From Ophiobolus disseminans (Eukaryota > Ascomycota > Dothideomycetes > Pleosporales > Phaeosphaeriaceae): DNA of 64,000 nt. The notes below the pieces were generated by a model. It made no database searches. It saw only the letters and a program-made list of their open reading frames with translations, and was not told the DNA's origin. Positions within the stretch are counted from its first letter, which is position 1. Every line of letters begins with the position of its first letter. This document shows, in pieces, positions 11,598 to 20,662 of the stretch. The stretch spans positions 620,001 to 684,000 of the forward strand of contig MU006233.1 in assembly GCA_010093685.1 (NCBI GenBank). Reading direction: 5' to 3'. The position numbers and the translations under genes are program-made.

Positions 11598-13349
11598 ATG
11601 GCGAGCGCGCGTCGAACGTCAAACTTCCCCATGCGGTCACATGGCGGTCACGACCGGCCGGGGAGCAGAGATGCTGACAAAGAAGAGATATGGAAGCCCA
11701 TGTTAGACAACATATCGAGCGGGAAGCGACTGCCGGAGAAGAGCTTACTAGTGCTTGGTGAGGTCGCAACCAGGAGAAGCTGGGGAAGGAGCTAACGACG
11801 GGCAGGGGGAACACCAGAAACACAACGAGAGTTCTTGGAGTCGGTCTCAACAGACAGCGCAAACAACCGGAGACCACCAGACCGAGGCAGGAAGCCCCCA
11901 ATCGCAAATCAGTTTGCGCTTGGCTACACCTACCAAGATGTGCTGGACACCGATCACGAAGGTATGAAGTTAGACATATAACTCGTATCACGTATTACAG
12001 CATACTAATCGTTTCAGACACCCTCGCTCGCCTCTCGCTATACCTCCTCGCAACCCCTTCGCCCTCCTTCACTCCCTTGATTAAGCCATACCTGAACCCG
12101 CGAACCCTCCCTAACATGCTCATAGTCATACTGCTGGACTGGAACCACCCGTGGCTCTGGATAAGGCAGCTTCGCGACTGGATACGGGTGCTACGATCAC
12201 TCATCCTATCCCTAGATGATGCCTCCAAAGTGGTGCTGGAAGAGAACATCCAAACACTACAGGACAAGGGGCGCAACATCGGCTCAGAGACGAGCAGCAG
12301 TATGGAAGGTGTCACAATCCCACTTGGACCCGGCGAGTGGGATGAACCGTTGGGAATACCGCTTTGTGTTGTGTGCCAGAACGCTGACAAGATCGAAACA
12401 TTAGAAAAGGAGCGGGGATGGAAAGAGGAGGAGTTCGACTTCATCCTGCAGTATTTGCGGACCATTCTCCTGAAACACGGCTCGAGCTTGGTATATACCA
12501 TGCCTACAGCACCTGGATCATTACAGACTTTGATACACTCGACTCTTGGCATCAAGTCACTACTCAAACAGGAGCAACTGCGACACAACGTAACAGACCG
12601 CGACCGAGTTCTGGTACCGCCAAATTGGGATTCGTGGGCCAAGATACGAATCTTACGGGAAGGCTTTGATGTTGAAGCCATTAGTGAACGATGGAGCGTG
12701 GACATCGAAATTCCGCGACACATGAGACTAACAAATGGACAAGCTATAGCGCCTGCAGAAGGAGAGGTCTTTACGAACGACGAGTCAGAGCTTACGTCAG
12801 TTGTGCAAGAGGAAACAGACGGGCCATCAGCGCTCTCGATATACGAAGATACGATACGCAATCCAGAATCAGACTTCCCACTATCAGGCCTATCGAAACA
12901 GTCAAATGGTATCGAGGTCACAAGCAAGGACCCCCAAGACTTTCTTGTCGAGCAAGTCAGTGTTCTTGAGCAGTTGCGGCGTGAGGACGAGAACGAAGCG
13001 GCTCTCAAGGCAGCACGGAAAGATCCGGAGGGACCCGCCGTACGAACATACAACGATGACGCATCGGGCGTCGTTGAGGAGCACATTGGGCCTGTACAAT
13101 TCAATATGGGTGGTATTCAAGTCAACGCCGATGAAATGGTGAAGCGGTTGCAGGTAAGCCGAGGATTGAAGTCGGCGTACATGACGAAGCTAATTCGACT
13201 AGGATCGTGAGGCTAACCGCTCAAACGAACCTGGATCGCCACCTCCACCCACGTCACAAGACTCTGGCAAGATGGACAACGAGAAACTCATGTCATTCTT
13301 TTCAGGGCTGCTCAACAAAGGTCCCAGCGGCGGCCCACGAGGCGCATAG
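11598..13349 (+). CDS. Cytoplasmic dynein light intermediate chain
   Basis: Four exons (11598-11757, 11806-11961, 12018-13153, 13203-13349) give 532 residues. Introns are 48, 56 and 49 bp with CTAAC/CTAAT branch sites. After a short Ser/Arg-rich leader comes the Ras-like fold: KSLLVLGGTPETQREFLES in the P-loop position without a complete GxxxxGK[ST], then NQFALGYTYQDVL and NMLIVILLDWNHPWLWIRQL. The C-terminal region carries MDNEKLMSFFSGLLNK, the adaptor-binding helix end of this family. The light intermediate chain holds the dynein heavy chain and connects it to cargo adaptors, for nuclear migration and endosome transport along hyphal microtubules. The family identification rests on the continuous domain order and the C-terminal motif. 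Confidence 0.9.
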
Positions 13350-14258
13350 TGTTACCTCACAGCATCCACCAAAACTTTTACTTTGCGATAGTCGGGAACG
13401 GTCATCATGTGTACAAGGTTTTATACCCACAGCGTAGTTGTCTTCGCAATTCATCTCATGGCGCAGTCGCACATTTCTCGACAATCAAACACGTGGCTAA
13501 CACCTGCATCTTGACGATCTTATCAAGCATACGCTAACATCATAGTCAAGCTTGAGTCGATGGCGCTCCTCGACAGTTTGTGCAACACCGGTCTCGACCC
13601 CTCAATCGCGGGCGAACCCATCTGGACTTTTGCGCTACCCCGCATCATGTGGTTTCCTCTGTACCATGCAAGCGTGGGGAGGAAGGTAACCGGCTACTAG
13701 TCAGGAGAGTCAGCGGCCAAGAGTCATCAACGAAGCCAGGAACTAAAGACGCTAGGCGACGTTCCGCACAACGGAAGCTTGTTGGAGCTGTGCGTTGTCG
13801 GTCTAGACTTTTGAATGCTTGTTTGCTGCTTTCAAGACTTGGTATAGCCGACTTCAATGAGCTTCATGCCGAAAGCAATTGCTGTCTCTGTTCGCCTCAA
13901 CTACCATGCATCCAAACCGTTCAAGAGCCTTGGGATATGAGGCTGATGTCTCAAAGAACAGATCGGCCATCTAGACACCCCTCACCAACGCAATGACAGC
14001 GATCTGACCGACGCGTCTGTAGACCCACACTGTTAGTAGCACATGACATGCTGCATCAATAGTAGATATGCCTGGCCCCGGTACTTAGTTGTAAGCCACA
14101 AGCCCCTACCCCATAATCCGGGTATCCAACACCGACTCGAGCAACTGTGAGTCGATAACCCAACGACTTGGATGATGGGTATATGAGCCTCAACCTCCCC
14201 TTGCATCGTATGTCTTACCACTTGCTCGGATCTTGACAATCTTCGTGCTCCGCCCAAG
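13350..14258. other. Intergenic, no gene recognised
   Basis: About 0.9 kb upstream of the MFS transporter. Short frames occur but have no domain, signal peptide or splice support. Confidence 0.4.
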
Positions 14259-16070
14259 ATGACGGTCGACACTCTCCACCACACTTCCAAACACTCCCAA
14301 TTCAACGCATACAACTTCTGGGTATGCTATCTCGTCAGTCTAGGTCAGATTGGCTTCGGCTACCCAGCATCTGTCATCGGCACTACGCTTGGTGAACCGC
14401 CTTTTCTGGTATACATGGGCTTGCTGGGCGCGGATGGAACGTTGGCGCAGAATGCTGATGGGCTTATTGGCGCGATGAGCGGGGTTTTTCAGGTATGTCT
14501 ATTCTCTCTTCTGCAAACTATGTCTGACGCGTGTTAGGCCGGCGCCATCTTCGGCATCCTCACCTCATCATACATCATGGACATCTGGGGCCGCAAGGCC
14601 GGCTTCATCTACTGCGCAGTATTCAGTCTCGTCGGCGGCGTCTTACTCTGTGGCGCGCAGAATGTAGGCATGTTCATCGCCGCTCGATTCATAGCCGGGT
14701 GGGGAAGTTGGGGCTTTCTGGCAGTAAGTACGTATACCATCATAAAATCTCATTCCACACAACTTGGGCACTCACACTGGACAGCGCCCACATACTCTGC
14801 CGAACTCGCACCTCCCGGCCTCCGCGGCTTCTTCGTCGGCATGAACGGCGTCAACATCGCGCTGGGCTACGCCCTCGCAAGCTACATGGGCATGGCGTTT
14901 TTCTTCGCCGACGGAGATGATGTAAAGTGGCGCGGTCCCCTCGGCATCGCGCTCATCTGGCCGGTCCTCATGATCGCTATAACGTTCTTCGTGCCTGAAT
15001 CTCCACGCTATCTGCTGATGAAAGGCCGCGTCGAAGAGGCCGAAGCGATCGTTATGCGTCTTCACAGCACGGCAGGCGACCCCGAGCAAGAATTCGCGCG
15101 CGGAGAGTTCTATCAGATGGTTAAGCAGACGGAAGTTGACCGCACGCTGGATCCAGGCTGGGTGGCTATGTTCACGAAGAAGGGGTATCGCCGACGCACG
15201 GCGATTGCGATGGGTTTTGCCTTCGTGGGTCAAAGCACTGGCGTGCTTGTCATCAATAATTACGGGCCAACGCTGTACAAAACATTGGGATACGATACGT
15301 AAGTACACATCGGAGGAGTGAATTGCGCACTGACATGCGATGCAGCAAACAACAACTCGAATTCCAATGCGGTTGGATCACAGTCGGAATCATCTTCAAC
15401 GCCATCGGCGCAGTCTTCATGGACAAGATCGGCCGAAAACCACTCATGCTATTCGGTGTCGCAGGCTGTGGCGTTTGCCTGATCATCGAAGCTGCGATCG
15501 TGGCCACCTATGCAGAGGCTGCGACCAATAAAGCCGCGTTGGCGGCTGGTGTTGCAATGTGAGTCTGTTTCGCCATACACTTGAACCGAGCGCTGACGCT
15601 TTCGAATAGGTTCTACCTCTTCCTCGCCGTGTACAGTATGGGCATCGACGTCGCCGGCGTAGTCTTCTACAGCGAGTTGTTCCCGAACCACATCCGCGCC
15701 AAGGGTGTGTGCCTGTCCATGGCTACCATCGCGCTCACTGATCTTGTATACCTACAAGCTACAACTACAGCGTTTGCGAACATCGGGTGGCGCTTCTATC
15801 TCGTGTTCATCATCATCTGCGGCGTTGGAACGGTGGTGATGTGGTTTGTAAGTCTACCCAAAAGATGTGTGTGTGTGATTAGGGGGCTAATGAGATGTGT
15901 AGGTTCTGCCAGAGACAAAAGGCATTCCGCTCGAGGAGATGGCGAGGATGTTTGGAGATGAGGTTGTGGTTAGTTTGGATGCTGTGCATGTGGATCATGG
16001 GACGCATGAGATAGTTGTTGAGGGTGGGGAGAAGGGGGTGAGCGTGCATCAAGAGAAGGTGGATGTGTGA
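14259..16070 (+). CDS. MFS sugar transporter
   Basis: Six exons (14259-14492, 14538-14727, 14785-15298, 15346-15558, 15610-15847, 15903-16070) give 518 residues. Introns are 45-57 bp. Twelve hydrophobic segments are expected for the sugar porter family. Visible signatures are MDIWGRKAGF after TM2, PTYSAELAPPGLRGFF at the TM4-TM5 loop, PESPRYLLMKGR before the central loop, MDKIGRKPLMLFG in the second half, SELFPNHIRAKG, and the end signature PETKGIPLEEM. The exon 2 donor was set at 14728 because this phase rebuilds AVTPTYSAE; the nearby GTAAGT at 14724 would break the frame. The substrate (hexose, pentose, quinate or other) is not determined. The HSL-type hydrolase begins 151 bp downstream on the same strand, suggesting possible joint use. 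Confidence 0.92.
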
Positions 16071-16221
16071 GGTAGCGGAAGTGTACGCACAGTTGATCGT
16101 ATGCGGCACTAGCATGACGTCATTTCGCATGCATAGTAAGCACGATTGGACATGCTCTTTCCGCAACGTCAATGTCAACTTCGACTTCAGTGTTCTAAAG
16201 CTCGAACAACCTGTGCACAAA

Positions 16222-17382
16222 ATGGCTCACCTTACTCGTGAAGAGGTACTGAAGTCGGGAGAGGTGGCTCCAGAGTACAGAACGGTACATAACACTTGTG
16301 GAATTTGCACAGCGCTCATTATGGACCACATCAAACCGGAAACCTCTCTACACGCTCCTTGTCACTAACACTACCAGGCGTTTGAAGCCCGCCCCGTCAA
16401 CATAAGCGGTGCAGATTTCTTCGAACAGCGCGCCGCTCGAGCCGCACATCTCCAAAAGCTTCGCCATCTCTACCCAATTCCCGGACCCATTCCTGAACAT
16501 GTAACCGAAAAGATTGTTCTCATGCCAGCACGTGGTGGTAACCATATTCGCACCCGGGTATACCAGCCTGTTCACAACATCTCCGAGGGTGGCAGCCCGC
16601 TCATTGTGATGTATCACGAAGGAGGCTGGAGTATGGGCGACCTAACCGACGAGGACATGAATTGTCGAATGTTTGCGAAAGAGCTTGGTGCTGTGTGCGT
16701 GAATGTCGAGTATCGGTACGTCACCTTCAAAAATGCACATGATGCAATGTGACGCTCACCCTTTCGCAGTCTCGCACCCGAGCATAAATTTCCCATCGGC
16801 GTGAATGACTGCTGGGATATCTTGAAATGGGCCATAACCATGAGCGCGGAGCTCAAAGCCACGCCCTCACGCGGTCTCATCGTGGGCGGCGCATCTGCTG
16901 GCGGGAACATCGCGGCCGTTCTAGCGTTGCTGGCGCGTGACGAGAAGCTCGATCCGCCCATCACGGGGCAGTACTTGTGTGTTCCTGCGTTGTTGCCGAA
17001 TACAAACGTTCCTGGGCACCTGAAGCATCTGTACGAGTCGCGCACGAAAAGCGTGAATGATCCGGTGCTAAAGAATCTGCAGCCCGGCTTGATCGAAGAG
17101 ATATATGCGCCGGATCCGAAGTCCCCGCTGTGGGATCCATTTAACCACTCTCAAGGCCATCTTGGTGCGGCGAAGGCCTTCTTCCAGGTCGGTGGACTGG
17201 ATCCACTCAGAGATGAAGCAGTCCTATACGATCGGCTGTTGAGAGAAGCCGGAGTGCTGACGAGATTCGAGTTGTATGGTGGTTACGGTCACATGTTCTG
17301 GACAAATTATCCGCAGATGCATATGAGTGTGAAGTTTGCGGACGATACGTTGAAGGGCGTGAAGTGGCTTTTGGAGAAGTAG
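16222..17382 (+). CDS. Alpha/beta hydrolase, hormone-sensitive lipase (abhydrolase 3) type
   Basis: Three exons (16222-16284, 16378-16715, 16770-17382) give 337 residues. Introns are 93 and 54 bp. The catalytic serine lies in GGASAGGN (GxSxG type), the acid is probably Asp in GGLDPLRDE, and the histidine is in GGYGHMFW. The family oxyanion motif HGGG is replaced by HEGGW at YHEGGWSMGD, a variant also known among fungal members, so activity is likely kept. VEYRLAPEHKFP, the classic block of this family, is rebuilt across intron 2. There is no signal peptide, so it is probably an intracellular esterase or lactone/ester hydrolase. It follows the MFS transporter on the same strand. Confidence 0.88.
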
Positions 17383-17604
17383 ACGACCTGTGACGTTTAT
17401 CGTGGGTCGTGAAGCGACTTTGAAGGTGCGGCCTGTCCACACCTTCTTCACACGGCAAACAGTCACGCATGGCTTGTGAAGTGGTAGCAAGGACGAAGAA
17501 GTGAATACGTTCAAGGAACATCACTTTAGCAGACTCTCGTATAAAATTCCCGACCAGCCCTGAATCCACACAACTACGAATCCAACTCCAACATTATTTC
17601 TAAG

Positions 17605-18417
17605 ATGCGGCTTTATACTTTGATGTTACTACATGCTGCGCTTGCTGTAGCAGGTCTACTGGACCATGTTCCAACAGTCCTCACTCGAAGCCCTGGCGGC
17701 CCGATGACCATCGTCGAGGTACGTCAAGCCCTTGCTTCACCACCTTACTTCCCCACCGCCGTCGGAGACTGCACATGGGCAATTGATAAGCCTATGCAGT
17801 CGTGCTTTCCTTGGCCACACGGAAAGCAAAACTCTACTGCCTCCTCCACCGCCGGCGGTAGCTCAAGCAAACCAACATCTTCTACAGGACAGGCAACCAC
17901 ACCGGCACCAGCGCCTGCTCCACAGCACCCATCCCCAGCTCCAAACGACTCGAAGATCAGCTCAGGCCACTGTCCCGCTCCAGTTGCATCAGCTTCTGCA
18001 GGACCAGCACCGGGCCCCGCACACCCAGCCAACACAACTTCGTTCTCGCACACGCATTCCCACAAGATGGGCCCACACTCTACTCCAGCGCCCGAACCAC
18101 AGAAGCCTAATCTCGCTCCTCACGACTCAAACATCAGCTCAAGTCACTACTCCATACCTCCTGTCGTGCGGCCCATACCAAAGCACAACAGCACACACCA
18201 CCCGATCAAAGGTCCAAGCCCAGTGACAGGATGCACCTGGGTACCGGATAGGCCGATGCAGACATGTTTTCCGTGGGCACAGCATTCGAACAATACTTTT
18301 CATGCGGATGTTTCTGGACCGCCGGATCCGCCCGTGTCATTTGTGATTTTGTCAAAGAAAACGGCGACTGTGTTGGTGCCGAGGACGTTTGTTACTCGTA
18401 TCAAGCGATTTGCGTGA
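17605..18417 (+). CDS. Secreted Pro/Ser/Thr-rich protein with a duplicated CTW-CFPW motif
   Basis: Single exon, 270 residues. The N terminus is a clear signal peptide (MRLYTLMLLHAALAVAGLL). Two copies of a 16-residue motif frame a low-complexity, His/Pro/Ser/Thr-rich linker: CTWAIDKPMQSCFPWP at about residue 56 and CTWVPDRPMQTCFPWA at about residue 213. The consensus is CTW-x2-D-[KR]-PMQ-[ST]-CFPW. Within the linker, PNDSKISSGH and PHDSNISSSH are a further imperfect duplication. The four cysteines all lie in the two motifs, suggesting two intra-motif disulfides. The motif belongs to no family I recognise. It may be a cell-wall, adhesin-like or effector-like protein, but that is inference from secretion and composition only. 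Confidence 0.7.
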   Translation: MRLYTLMLLHAALAVAGLLDHVPTVLTRSPGGPMTIVEVRQALASPPYFPTAVGDCTWAIDKPMQSCFPWPHGKQNSTASSTAGGSSSKPTSSTGQATTPAPAPAPQHPSPAPNDSKISSGHCPAPVASASAGPAPGPAHPANTTSFSHTHSHKMGPHSTPAPEPQKPNLAPHDSNISSSHYSIPPVVRPIPKHNSTHHPIKGPSPVTGCTWVPDRPMQTCFPWAQHSNNTFHADVSGPPDPPVSFVILSKKTATVLVPRTFVTRIKRFA

Positions 18418-18835
18418 ACTAGGAGCGAGGAGGGACTGCTGTGCAAAGTGTGGGAATTGAAACTTTTGGCAAGGGGGTAAAGGAGTTGACATGTCATGGT
18501 TTTGACAGCGGTATTGATTTTCGATTGATGGTTACTTTCGATCGCTTACAGATACTCTGTTCTTATACTACGTTTGACAGCTCTACGATGTTGCGACTCT
18601 ATCATGTCCCCGCGTTTGAGGACTACTTTAGGACGTGGTACCAACAAACCCTCGACCCCTACTTGTTCCACGCAAACCCAAGGCCCACATTTCGACGTGT
18701 CATTGACCCTATCAGTGGTGGTGTCGTATTAGCTCGCTTGACCCATAAGTATTCGATTTTGAGCTTTCCCATTTCACTTGCCTTTCTCATCCGCCATTAC
18801 TTCCCTATAAATTTTTATAGAAATCTCTAGACACC
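18418..18835. other. Intergenic between two secreted-protein genes
   Basis: About 420 bp that should hold the promoter of the downstream cysteine-rich protein. A TATAAATTTTTATAG stretch lies about 30 bp before its start codon and may act as a TATA element. Confidence 0.4.
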
Positions 18836-19596
18836 ATGCGCTTCTTCGCTATTTTACTTGTAGCGGTTCCTCTCGTCGAGGCCTTTGCGTACCCCAAAGA
18901 CAACGGCAGCCCGCTTGCCCTCCGCAACGAAAAAGCCTCAGGCGCGCCCACGACACCAACCTATGCCAACCCGCCCCAGGCCACGGAAACTGTTGCCGGC
19001 ATCATGTACAAACCTCTACCATCGCGACCTTTTACAACATGCTCACAACAACAGTTATAACAGAACTCAACCAAAGACGTGGTTCAGGGTATGCACTTCC
19101 CCCCGCAAGAACACACCATATACTAACGACAGAACCATAGGTCTCACTAGCCGAGCATGTCGATGGCGGCGGTCACATCAACGGAGGCCAAGAGTGCCAC
19201 GCCAACATGACCGTTTGCACCTCGCTCGAGAAGTACATACACTCATCCCTACCTCAGATCAAAGATACTCACAAGCGCAGTCCGAAGTTCAATGGCGCCT
19301 CGTTCATCGAACTCACGACGTGCCCCTCGTTCACCGGTCCCGATGGCTATCGCGAGTACCACTGTTACCTTTGGGAGTGAGTAAGAACAAAGTTGTTGTA
19401 CGTGCGGGCACTGATGCGAAGTTAGCAATTATAACTGCGAGCAGACGAATACGCCTTTCGTCGTGGGCGGTAAGGTCCAGGGCAATCTTCTTGAGGCGGG
19501 CTGGAATGTAAGTTCTACCGCTGTGATTTAGTACGTTGTGCTGATGTCGAATTGCAGGATCGCGTCAAGTCGTACCAATGCGCTTGGAACAATTAG
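18836..19596 (+). CDS. Small secreted six-cysteine protein, possibly beta/gamma-crystallin-like
   Basis: Proposed five exons (18836-19005, 19064-19088, 19141-19376, 19426-19507, 19558-19596) give 183 residues. The last three exons are well supported by donor, branch and acceptor motifs. The junction around the 25-nt exon 2 is tentative: it is the only combination I found that keeps frame from the signal peptide to the body. The N terminus is a signal peptide (MRFFAILLVAVPLVEAFA). The mature part holds six cysteines: QECHA, MTVC, TTCPS, YHCYLW, YNCEQ and SYQCAWNN. The end, GNLLEAGWNDRVKSYQC, resembles the W-x-D-x-x-S strand motif of beta/gamma-crystallin-like and metalloproteinase-inhibitor folds. 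That resemblance is by eye. An apoplastic or antimicrobial role is possible but unproven. Confidence 0.6.
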
Positions 19597-20165
19597 GCGA
19601 CGGGGTTCGCACTAATTCTATAACGCCTAAAGCTGCCGGGGTTCCTACGATTTGCTCGATAGACATAGAATTGGGAGAGTCTTGTACCTGTACGCCAGGT
19701 GTTCGTTACACGGGTAGAACGAAGGGGTCTCGTGTGCACACTTCGAATGATACACTTCACACTCAAATGGGCAAACTCTTCCTGACGATAGATTTGCTGT
19801 GTGTTGTGATGTTATGTTGCCGTCTCGCTTTCCCGGTTTTGTACCCTTTCCATACTGACACGATGCCGCACCTCAAAAGCCTGGCACATTTAGCTGCAGG
19901 ACGAAGCATAATCGAATCGCCTTCTTTCCTAAGGATATGACAAGGCCTTCTTCCTCGAGTCCTCACCATATGGCGAAAGTCCTCAATGAAAAAGAAACCA
20001 GAGTTGAATCTGGCCCGACAAACAGCAATCGCCGTCACAAGGACACCGCCACTGTTTGGACAACTCGAGATGTTGGATCCTGGGAAAATTAGCGATACGT
20101 CCAAATGATCAAGAGCAAGGAATTGACTTACCCTTGGTAGTCTGCCATGCTCATGTTTCCCGAAA
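19597..20165. other. Intergenic leading into the stem-loop field
   Basis: About 570 bp. A 120-codon frame at 19578-19940 overlaps the end of the preceding gene and shows no domain, so it is taken as chance. Confidence 0.35.
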
Positions 20166-20264
20166 GCTGGCGGATGCAAGTCGCCACCAGCCAGCGGAAA
20201 GTATGATATTTGCCATCCCCACAGTCATGTATCCTGAAGGCTGGAGGATCGGAATGCCACCAGC
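20166..20264. repeat. Pair of related stem-loops, GCTGG arms
   Basis: Two related inverted repeats. The first pairs GCTGGCGG (20166-20173) with CCACCAGC (20184-20191) around a 10-nt loop. The second pairs GCTGGAGG (20240-20247) with CCACCAGC (20257-20264) around a 9-nt loop. Each stem has one mismatch. The sequence 3' of each right arm is also similar (ccagcSgaaWgtatg), so the pair is an old tandem duplication of about 73 bp. Confidence 0.75.
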
Positions 20265-20294
20265 CAGCCGAATGTATGGCATTGCGCCCTCGTC

Positions 20295-20333
20295 ATCTCA
20301 GAGTAGAAGGTGATCAGTCCGCTACTCTGAGAT
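20295..20333. repeat. Perfect 12-bp inverted repeat
   Basis: ATCTCAGAGTAG (20295-20306) and CTACTCTGAGAT (20322-20333) are perfectly complementary around a 15-nt loop. A 6-bp stem CACTTC/GAAGTG (20354-20359 and 20367-20372, 7-nt loop) follows at once. Confidence 0.85.
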
Positions 20334-20378
20334 ATGCCAACTCTGGTCAAAACCACTTCCAGTCCAGAAGTGTAAAGC

Positions 20379-20657
20379 GGCGGAAAATGCGCGCACCGAG
20401 TACAGCTTCAGAGCGAAGGTTAAATGCAAACCTTCACCCCTCGAAGGTCAAATGCAAACCTTCACCCCTCGAAGGGAAAATGCACGCCTTCATGAAGCGA
20501 CGGTGCACAACATACCTAGCTTGCTATGTTCCGGCGGAAAATACACGCGCCAAAACCGCAGCCTGGAGGGAAAATATGCGCCTCCAGACGGACGCGAAGG
20601 GTAAATGCGCGCCTTCGCGAGACCGATGCAATGCGACGGGAAAATACGCGCCATCTC
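20379..20657. repeat. Array of eight stem-loops with a constant 11-nt loop
   Basis: Eight units, each an 11-nt loop (consensus KWAAATRCRCG, most often gaaaatgcgcg) between arms that differ from unit to unit but are largely complementary within each unit. Loops start at 20382, 20420, 20448, 20476, 20537, 20570, 20601 and 20640. Arms are CGGCG/CACCG (one mismatch), GAAGG/CCTTC three times, GGCG/CGCC, CTGGAGG/CCTCCAG (7 bp), CGCGAAGG/CCTTCGCG (8 bp) and GACGG/CCATC (one mismatch, extendable imperfectly). Units 2 to 4 are a 28-bp tandem repeat. A further 6-bp stem, AACATA/TATGTT, sits at 20509-20530. A plus-strand frame crosses the array (about 155 codons), but its peptide simply follows the repeat and no family is recognised. 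Confidence 0.85.
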
Positions 20658-20662
20658 GTTGC

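Noticed and set aside
11995..13104. 369-codon open frame on the minus strand
   Set aside because: Antisense shadow of the dynein light intermediate chain gene; Ser-rich translation with no family.
14724..14729. GTAAGT donor in the MFS transporter at 14724
   Set aside because: Using it breaks the frame; the overlapping GTACGT at 14728 restores the conserved PTYSAELAP block.
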